The position numbers and the translations under genes are program-made. From Vicia villosa (Eukaryota; Streptophyta; Magnoliopsida; Fabales; Fabaceae): DNA of 64,000 bases. Positions 57,020 through 64,000 of this stretch are shown piece by piece (position 1 is the stretch's first letter; each line of letters opens with the position of its first letter). The DNA lies in contig NW_026706171.1 of assembly GCF_029867415.1 (NCBI RefSeq), forward strand, positions 62,001 to 126,000, in the 5' to 3' direction. Below the pieces are notes generated by a model. That model was not told where the DNA came from. It did not search any database and was given only the letters and a program-made list of their open reading frames with translations.

Positions 57020-57400
57020 CTATCAACTAATTCATATTAATGCAATAAAATGATGATAGTGTAAGCTTAATTATTACTGTATTTTTGTTTCGTTGTGAAA
57101 TCAGAGTTGTTTGGTGAACAGTGAGATAGGACCTTGGTACAGTGGAGCAAGCTTCTAGTGCAAGGGAGAGAGGGCTCACATGCAAAAGTTAACATTCCAA
57201 CGTCCAAGTTAGTGAAATAATTAAAAGTGATGTAAGATTTAGAATGAATTTGAATAACTGAGAATGACACCCTTTCTCACTTATATAGTGGGAGTGATTT
57301 AAATTGTATGCGGGGAGTGCAATGTGGAGTGCCAAAATCCGTTTGATTGATCTAGACGATTGGTAATAGTTTAGAGGGCAGAATTGTCTATTTTAGGCAA
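57020..57400. other. Intergenic sequence between LTR D and the next LTR
   Basis: No gene or clear repeat. CTATCAACTAA near the start and TGATGATAG at 57051 are weakly complementary, but no element could be delimited. Confidence 0.3.
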
Positions 57401-58492
57401 GAATATTGATACATATGCTCCTCCATTTTGATTTACTTATAGGTCTTTTGTCTTTGGCCTTATGAACGTCCAAAAAAATTTGCCCCTGAAGACCAATGGT
57501 TTTGAAGACAAATGATTCTGAAGACCAAGTGTTGAAGACTCTGAAGATGTGGTTCTGAAGACTCTGAAGACTTGAAATTCTGAAGATCCATAACTTATTT
57601 TCTTTTCTTCCAACTTATGTTGTGAGCCTCTGAATTTCAAGAAGATTATAAGATAACATTATGTAGTACGAGGTACAAGGTACAGACAAATGTTTCATTC
57701 CACTACTGAGAAAGGACAGACGTTGCATACTATCTTGTCTCCCACTACGTTCAAGCCGCTAATCTTCTGGAAGTTCCAAAACTGCCCTCCAATGGATATA
57801 TTATTATATTGTCTATATAAATGGCTTGAAGACTTAAAGAGAAAGCTGGTAATTGACGATCATATTCATTCTTGAAATACTGTTCATAGCTTTATACTCG
57901 TAAGTCTAGAATTTGAAATATATCGTTTACATTCAGCTTGTGTAGAAGCATTTATATTGTAAACAAACTCTGATTCAAACGGTTGTTTGATTGTGCCTCA
58001 AGAGACCTGTTGGTCAGTAGTCTTGGGAAGTTTAGGACTAGAGAGTCTTAAAAGTTGTCAGTCACTTGTAGTTGCTTGTGCAGAGTCAGTCACTTGCGTG
58101 TAGCTTGTGCAAAGTTGTTAGTCACTTGCGGGTAGCTTGTGCAGAGTTGTTAGTCACTTACGGGTAGCTTATGCATTGTATTGTGAGTCATCGGCGGTTG
58201 CCCGTGCATCGTTAGTTACCGGCGGTTGCCCGTGCAATTGTAATCAGTTTGGTTATAATGGATTAAGACCTCGATTGAGAGAGGCGAAATCACCTTGGCG
58301 GGTGGACTAGACTAATTTAGGAATTTCTCAAGTGAACTAGTATAAACATACAATGTTCTTTCCTTCTTGCACTTTAAAGTTATTATCAAGAGTAAAGAGT
58401 TTGTTGTCTAAGGACGAGAGTTGTTTTTTTATTAAAATTTTGTTTGTTAAAAACCCTATTCAACCCCCCTTCTAGTGTTTTTCACACCTTCA
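57401..58492 (+). repeat. Sirevirus/copia-type LTR (solo or remnant)
   Basis: Repeated CTGAAGAC phrases at the left are followed by AATCAGTTTGGTTATAATGG ATTAAGACCTC and GGCGGGTGGACTAGACTAAT. It ends TTCAACCCCCCTTCTAGTG TTTTTCACACCTTCA. This parallels the Sirevirus LTR (GTAATCTGTTGCGATTAGTG, GTGGACTGGAGTAGTTTAG, CCTTTCTAAGTGTTTTTC). No PBS or coding sequence follows. The left boundary is approximate and no TSD was found. Confidence 0.6.
58040..58215 (+). repeat. Tandem repeat GTCACTTGCGGGTAGCTTGTGC
   Basis: Four to five units of about 31-37 bp inside the LTR, followed by two units of a related CGGCGGTTGCCCGTGCA(T/A) repeat at 58190-58235. Confidence 0.85.
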
Positions 58493-59227
58493 TAGTCTCC
58501 GGGATTGGATGTATTTGTAACCATGGAAGGTGTTGTGTGAATAAGGATATAACCACATCCATGATTCAATATCATTTAATTCATGTTGGATGGAGTCTTA
58601 ATTAAGTGTTGAATTATAGGATCATTTGTTTAGTGTCCGACTAAATTTAAGAAATGTGTTGTCAACAGAAGAGTTGTTTTCAAAAAAAAAAAATATTAAA
58701 ATTGTTATCAAACAATTGATTTTTCTAATGTCGGAGAATGTAAGAAATATTTTTCTGGGATTTAATCAATTGCAAGTTTTTATTTTACAAAACATTTTGA
58801 TGTTGTAAAATGTGATCAATTTGAAGATGTTTAAGCTTGATAAAAGTGATCAATAATAATGAGTTTTGAACATTGCTTCTAATTTGTGTAGATAAAAGTG
58901 ATCAATATTAATGGACTTTGAACACTGATTCTAATTTGTGTCCAACAAAATGTAGGCCAAACTTCTAGGGTCCATGATGAGTGATACTAGAGTTTTTATC
59001 TAATAAATAGATAGAGTTGATCCCCTTTGCTCGATCACAATGAAATACGCTTGTTTGAGGTTCCCCTTGAGAATTCTAAATATTGAAGCACATGATCAGA
59101 CAAAGAAAGACTCAGTCTAATACTTTGATCATTATGAAAATTAATTTTCATGATTTCAACAACAGTGTTCTAATATCATATAATATTTCTAATTTTACAA
59201 GTTTATCCCATATCGATTGAATAATCA
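58493..59227. other. Intergenic AT-rich sequence
   Basis: Contains an approximate duplication of AAAAGTGATCAATA(T/A)TAATG and GAACA(C/T)TG(A/C)TTCTAATTTGTG at 58843-58945. No gene found. Confidence 0.4.
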
Positions 59228-59234
59228 CTATTAG

Positions 59235-59430
59235 CAGAGCCGTCTTTGAGGGCGTGCAAAGCGGGCTACCGCACAGGGCCTCAAAATTTCTAAGGTTAAA
59301 CTATAGCTAAATAGGGCCTCATAAAATATTTGGTAGGTTAAAACATGAGTACATAGGGCCTCTATTAGTTTTTTATGGTTAAACGGTGACTATTCTACAC
59401 AGGGCTTCCAAAAACTTGAGACGGCCTTGG
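59235..59430. mobile_element. hAT-like MITE, 196 bp
   Basis: The ends CAGAGCCGTCTTTGAG and CTTGAGACGGCCTTGG are imperfect inverted repeats. CTATTAG flanks both sides (59228-59234, 59431-59437; 7 of the 8 bases expected for hAT). The internal GGGCCTCNNAA phrase occurs three times. No coding capacity. Confidence 0.7.
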
Positions 59431-59437
59431 CTATTAG

Positions 59438-60476
59438 GCTACTTGAATCAAATATAGACACAAAATCCCAAACTACATCAAAGACTAGAGATTGGCAAAA
59501 GTCTTACATGATAAAATATAAGAGTTAAACATGTGTTTATAAGTAGAGGAATAAAGTTGTGCGTGAGTTGGTTAAGGATTTTTTTTAGTCATTCATGTTA
59601 GTTTTTTTTCTTTTGAAAACTTTAAAGGAAAAACAAAATTTTAAAAGAAAATTTCAGAAAAAGTGTAGGGTAAGACCAAATGAGAGGTATGTAATGAAAC
59701 ATGTTAGGACTATTACAAAAGTGGCCAGCCATCGTCAGCTAGACAAATCACAAATGGATGAACATGCATTTAATATGCTATGCAAGTTGTGGAAGTAGTT
59801 CCAGCCGTTTTTTTTTCGAGAAAGATAGATGGCTTTGAGTTGTTCAACATCACATGTCGACGTCGGCATCTTAGGCCAGTTGGTTGCGGTGTGACTTGAC
59901 TGCTTAGCTCACAAACAAGACATTTTCAGCAATTCATTAGTCATGCTCGGTTATATTTATTTCTAGAATGTTTTCCACACGTTTTCAATTATTTTGTTAT
60001 TTTGACAAGTTCTATTCTTTTGTTTTGAATTTATTTATTACAGAAAATTAGACTTTTTTTTCTTTGTGCTAGCTGAACTCGTCGGCAAAAAGTAGGTCCC
60101 GAAACTATATAAAGAGCTTAAAATTAATCTGAACTGTCTCAAACCGGTTTAAGTTACCGCCGATAAAATTAATTAATTTTATAATCTGAATTCAGGAATC
60201 CATCTCAACTTTTGTATTTTTCTTTATATTTTTTTAGGTTACACACTTTCTTTATATCTATTTAAAATTTTATAAATATATATGTCGCAATTAAGATTAT
60301 AAAATGAAAGGGAATTTCAATCTATTGATTCTATTAGATTATGAAAATATTGAAAGAAATATTATTTAGACTAAGTCAAAGAATATTATTAAAATTTGTT
60401 GTAAATGATTGTTTATGTTTATGTGAGAATCATTAGGAGATATATTTGATGTATATATATTATTGATTATTGATAT
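59438..60476. other. Intergenic AT-rich sequence
   Basis: No gene, RNA or repeat element recognised. A 67-codon frame at 59595-59798 is basic, without known motif, and is not called. Confidence 0.4.
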
Positions 60477-60485
60477 TATTAATAA
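60477..60485 (+). other. Target site duplication TATTAATAA, left copy
   Basis: Nine bases repeated exactly at 61917-61925. A 9-bp duplication is characteristic of Mutator-like elements. Confidence 0.85.
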
Positions 60486-60976
60486 GGCTTAATTATTCCA
60501 TAAGTCCTTTAACTTAATTGATATTTCACTTCATTCCTTAATCTAATAAAGGTTACATTTTAGTTCCTTAAAAACTCTTCCGCTAGTTAAATTGGTCACT
60601 GGCGTTAAATTTTTTGAAAAAACGTTAACTTCGCCTATGTGGCATGACATCAAGACATTTTTTAATAAGCTGAGTCAGCATATGTATTAAAAAACCTAAT
60701 ATTTTATTTAAACTTGAGAGGTTTGGTTTTCGGAGGTAAAAACCCCCCGCAAATTGTTAATATTGGGGAAAACATATAACACCACATTGCTATCCCAATA
60801 ATCAACAAATGACCATGCACATCCTGAACAATATCACAACTTTGCTACTCAATATTACCAAGAACTTTACAATTGTCAGTATCAAAACCTACATCTGCAT
60901 AAATAAACCCCACATGAATGTAGAAGAAAAATGTAGATAAGCAATAAGAACCTTTTTTCCCAAAAACACGAACCAT

Positions 60977-61018
60977 ATGTGAGACTACCAACTCCGACTA
61001 AACAATGTTTTTGCAAAA
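60977..61018 (-). pseudogene. Possible second SAE1 fragment in the Pack-MULE
   Basis: The minus-strand reading FCKNIV, a one-base frame change, then GVGSLT matches a conserved stretch of SAE1 just downstream of the exon-1 fragment. It lies in the same orientation and order. Only about 14 residues agree and the flanks do not, so this is tentative. Confidence 0.4.
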
Positions 61019-61322
61019 CTGTATAACTAGAAGAAAACCAAAACTCCTTACACATTACGAGAAAAAATTTAAATGCATTAAATAAAAAAATCAAATAAAA
61101 CAAAAAAATCAAATAAAATCCAGTATACCTAAGATATAGTTCCTTTCATTCCATAAACTAAGACATGAGCTTTGCTTAATCTAAAACAACATAATCACTT
61201 TGAAAACTAAAATCCATACCCTAATTAGAGGTGTTTAGAACACTATTTTTAGGTTAGAGTTTAAAAGTAAGAAAATCAAATTAAAAATAATCACAATTTA
61301 CAAAATAGAAAGAAGAAGAAAC

Positions 61323-61411
61323 CTTCTCTGAGCATCTGCTCCCCAAACCCTAATTTGACGGTCATAAAGAGCGGTTTCCTACGCTGTTAACTCCTCGCCG
61401 TCGCCGTCCAT
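61323..61411 (-). pseudogene. Captured exon 1 of SUMO-activating enzyme subunit 1 (SAE1)
   Basis: Minus-strand start codon at 61409-61411. The reading MDGDGEELTA, stop, ETALYDRQIRVWGADAQR is close to the N-terminus of plant SAE1 (the small subunit of the SUMO E1 enzyme, a nuclear protein that activates SUMO with SAE2). Codon 11 is TAG where Gln is expected. The fragment ends AG/GTTTC, a splice donor at the place where the exon ends in SAE1, so genomic DNA rather than cDNA was captured. Only 29 codons plus 2 bases; it cannot make a functional enzyme. Confidence 0.82.
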
Positions 61412-61640
61412 TTCTAAACGCAAACATGATCTTTCATCCGGACTTCTTGCAAAAATATATCCTCTGAACAATCTCTTCAAAACAGATCTCCATGAATCTT
61501 TTGTTAAAATCCAGAAAAGAAATAATCAAGAAGAAGAAATGAGAGAGTGGAGGAAGTTGGCCCATTCACTGTAAAATGGATGTTTGATTGCATCTTTGAG
61601 AGAAAGAGAGAGGAAGAAGTGAGAGGGTTGGAAGAAGAGA
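61412..61640 (-). other. 5' UTR/promoter-proximal part of the captured SAE1 sequence
   Basis: C/T- and purine-rich sequence upstream of the SAE1 ATG on the minus strand, as in a host 5' UTR. Its right limit is where the MULE TIR-adjacent AT-rich sequence begins. Confidence 0.4.
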
Positions 61641-61934
61641 ACAGAAGTTACAAAAAAATATTTCAGCTTGCATTGTTTTTAGTTTTAAAATTTTAAATTT
61701 TAAATCAATATGTAATACAATAATTCCATGTCAACTAATAAATGTACAGTTAGAGTGCCACATATGCACAAACTAACAGAAATTGACAAAATTTAATAGA
61801 CAGGACCAATGTTGTTAACAGAACTACAAATAAAGGACCTGAATGTAACGTTTATTATATAAGGGACTGAACTGAAACCCGAAATTAAACTAAGGGGCCA
61901 AAGGATGTATTAAGCCTATTAATAAAAAAAGTTA

Positions 61935-62225
61935 AGATTATATTTGGATATGATGAGATGAACGGATGGAATAAAGTGGAGCGGAGCGGAATGAAAAATA
62001 TAATTTGTTGTTTGGAAATTTTAAGACGAAACAAAGCAAATTGTTCATTCTGCCCAAATCATAGAGGGAGGAATATGGTGGTAAATGACGAAATGAAATG
62101 AAATTCATACCCCTCAATTCCACTCTGTTTCATCCGATTTTAAATTATTCAAACAATGGAATATCATTTCATTCCTCTTCATTTCGCTCCGCTCCAGATG
62201 ATTCCATCATACAAAGCCTAAAGTT
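61935..62225. repeat. Inverted-repeat (MITE/foldback-like) element
   Basis: The left half GGAGCGGAGCGGAATGAA...TTGTTTGG...TTTTAAGACGAAAC pairs with the right half, whose reverse complement reads GGAGCGGAGCGAAATGAA... TTGTTTGAATAATTTAAAATCGGATGAAAC. Arms are about 110-130 bases. TSD not resolved. Confidence 0.55.
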
Positions 62226-62265
62226 TATTGTATATTATTGTTCATTATGGTGTGAGAATCATTGG

Positions 62266-62267
<2 letters not shown>

Positions 62268-62338
<71 letters not shown>
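62268..62338. repeat. (AT)n microsatellite
   Basis: About 35 AT units without interruption. Confidence 0.95.
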
Positions 62339-62340
<2 letters not shown>

Positions 62341-62341
<1 letters not shown>

Positions 62342-62366
62342 GAGAGAGAGAGAGAGAGAGAGAGAG
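62341..62366 (+). repeat. (AG)n microsatellite
   Basis: Thirteen AG units directly after the AT run (TGT AG). Confidence 0.95.
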
Positions 62367-64000
62367 GTGTTCGTGTTCCTCTTGCAAGGGCATGTGGACT
62401 CAGAGGCCTTTGTAGGTATATTACACTATATGGTGGTTAAGGCTTGTCCACGATGACGAGAATCCTTGTATGATTGTCTTATATGGTGGTTTTAGGAGTC
62501 CTGCTCACGTGAGTTGAGAGGCTCTGTTGATGAACGATATGCTTAAATACAAGCTCATGAGGGATGTGATAAGTATGAATTATGATCCGGATAAACGCTA
62601 TGCTTTAAGGTGTAATGATTGTTCTTCCCTCCCACTAGGGAGTTGTATTTATAGTGGCCTTTAGGGCCTAAGATTTTCTCGGGAAGGGTCATCGACACCG
62701 CCCACTTAGTCAAAGGTGGACCGTTGCATCTCTATTTCAAAAGTGGTTGTCAGTCAATTAATGATCTTGACCTCTCTCTGCCATATAAACATATTTTCTC
62801 ACGTTTCCCACGAGTGAGAGATAAGAAGACATTGACGGTGAGGAGATACCTTCCCTAGGGCGACATGTTATTGTTGCCTCTTCCTAGACGTCCTTAAGTC
62901 ATCGCCCTAGGAAAGCGCCTACGAATATAAAACTACATAGTCCCCCATGCATGATGCCTTTGATATAAAACAAAGTGTTTTTTAGACCAAGACTCAGGGG
63001 AGTATCCCGAGGACATGGACTTCTTAAGGAAATATTTCCTAAGATGAAGCTTCTATCAACCTGAGAGATCTAAGCCTTTTAGACATGAGTTTAGTTAGCC
63101 TGGGGAGTCTAAGTACCTCAGGCAAAATTATATGGTGTTTACTATGAAAAATGGTAAACAACCACTAGTCCTCCCAAATCCTAAAAACTAAGGGTCACTT
63201 GCAGGATCGACTAGTTGATCCTAAGACATGTGCTAATGTAACTAAGTATAACTTGTCCAATTCGAAGAAAAACTAGACTTTGTAAGAAAAGGTTTTCTCC
63301 AAAGCGTTGAACAAGTATGGTTTTCCACAAAAAGATATTAACGTAACTTGATTGAGGGTGACTCGTGACCGACAGAAAGGTATAACATTTAAAAGAGATA
63401 CACAACGAATGCATATTTGGTGAATTCCATTACGGAAATGGCACCAGTGTCGAAAACATGGATAACGACGTAGAAGAATTGTCCAAAAGTAAAATAGACT
63501 AAGATAAGATTTTCAAAAGGGATAATTGAAAAGAAAGGAAATTGCATTGAAATAAAAGTGGTGATTCACGTACATTAGCACCCTTGAAACTCTCTACTTC
63601 CTTACACTTGAAATGTGAAGTTTTTAACAAGTGATTTAGTACAAGTGAACACCCAAAATCCTTAGTTGGATACTTTATTTATAATGATTACAACCTAACC
63701 ACCTATAGCCTAAAACCTGCCAAACATTTGACGCGTCTTGATGTAATTGCTCCCCACGTCTTTGGCGCTTGTTCTGAAAAACTTCTGTAATTGTTGGTAC
63801 TTTCAAATTTCAAATTTATCCCGCTTAAGGGCTTGCTTCGACGTCACTCTCCAACACATAAACATAATTGGAATTATTTATAAGTCTCAATCTTCAACGT
63901 GGTCGACAGACACACTTCGACCATCTTGCTTGCTCACCATGTCGACTTCTCCCTTTACTACCTTACAACTTTTTCAGCTCATTGCGACCTTAACTCCTTA
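62367..64000. other. Unidentified, probably repetitive sequence
   Basis: No credible ORF. A TATA-like TTGTATTTATAGTGG near 62643 with the surrounding promoter-like layout, and CCCCCATGCATGATGCC near 62942, suggest part of an LTR. No terminus, PBS or duplicate was found, so family and limits stay open. Confidence 0.35.

Larger units (their letters stand above)
60486..61916 (-). mobile_element. Pack-MULE carrying a fragment of the SUMO-activating enzyme SAE1 gene
   Basis: 1431 bp with long imperfect terminal inverted repeats of about 100 bp. GGCTTAATTATTCC...AAGGTTACATTTTAGTTCCT matches the reverse complement of the right end, GGCTTAATACATCC...AACGTTACATTCAGGTCCT. The 9-bp TSD is exact. There is no transposase. 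The interior holds a 5' UTR-like leader and first exon matching the start of SAE1 (minus strand), plus a weaker second fragment. Capture of host gene pieces between MULE TIRs defines a Pack-MULE. Confidence 0.85.

Noticed and set aside
62098..62440. Frames with long Ile-Tyr and Arg-Glu runs
   Set aside because: Translations of the (AT)n and (AG)n microsatellites.

Overview
This is a transposon-packed stretch of a plant nuclear genome. The Ogre-type Ty3/gypsy element (extra ORF upstream of gag, intron before RT, two RNase H domains), several other Tat-lineage LTRs, Sirevirus (Ty1/copia) elements and FAR1-type MULE debris together point to a legume of the tribe Fabeae (Pisum/Vicia/Lathyrus/Lens group). 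The species cannot be fixed from the window. Only one intact host gene is seen: a cytochrome P450 of the CYP94C1 type on the minus strand at 49.6-51.1 kb.

1-30.4 kb: an Ogre element, plus strand, whose 5' LTR is cut by the window edge. In order it holds a primer-binding site, ORF1, gag, protease, a 262-bp intron, RT/RNase H/second RNase H/integrase, a tandem-repeat-rich 3' untranslated region and the 3' LTR. It carries a frameshift in gag and an in-frame stop before the intron. Its integrase is split by an 11.5-kb element (10474-21961, minus strand, TSD GCCCG) with two 2690-bp LTRs that look almost identical. That nested element encodes only an intact gag, so it should depend on pol supplied in trans, plausibly by an Ogre/Tat relative.

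30.4-48.3 kb: LTR wreckage. A minus-strand LTR interrupted by a solo LTR (31029-33039, TSD CCCAA) is followed by a Tat-type LTR (about 34.8-36.3 and 46.4-47.3 kb). That Tat-type LTR is split by a young Sirevirus (36349-46416, TSD TGTTC). The Sirevirus keeps gag, protease and integrase but has no RT/RNase H. In their place lies a promoter-like segment and an intact 932-codon ORF of the 'putative plant transposon protein' kind.

48.8-64 kb: a Stowaway-like MITE, the P450 gene with a G-box upstream, a FAR1/MULE transposase fossil, a minus-strand Tat-type solo or truncated LTR, a Sirevirus-like LTR, a 196-bp hAT-like MITE, and a 1431-bp Pack-MULE (TSD TATTAATAA). The Pack-MULE carries a fragment of the gene for SUMO-activating enzyme subunit 1. 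After it come an inverted-repeat element, (AT)n/(AG)n microsatellites and about 1.6 kb of unidentified sequence.

Insertion order read from nesting: the gag-only element is younger than the Ogre, solo LTR B is younger than LTR A, and the Sirevirus is younger than LTR C. All comparisons were made by eye; no alignment or database search was run.
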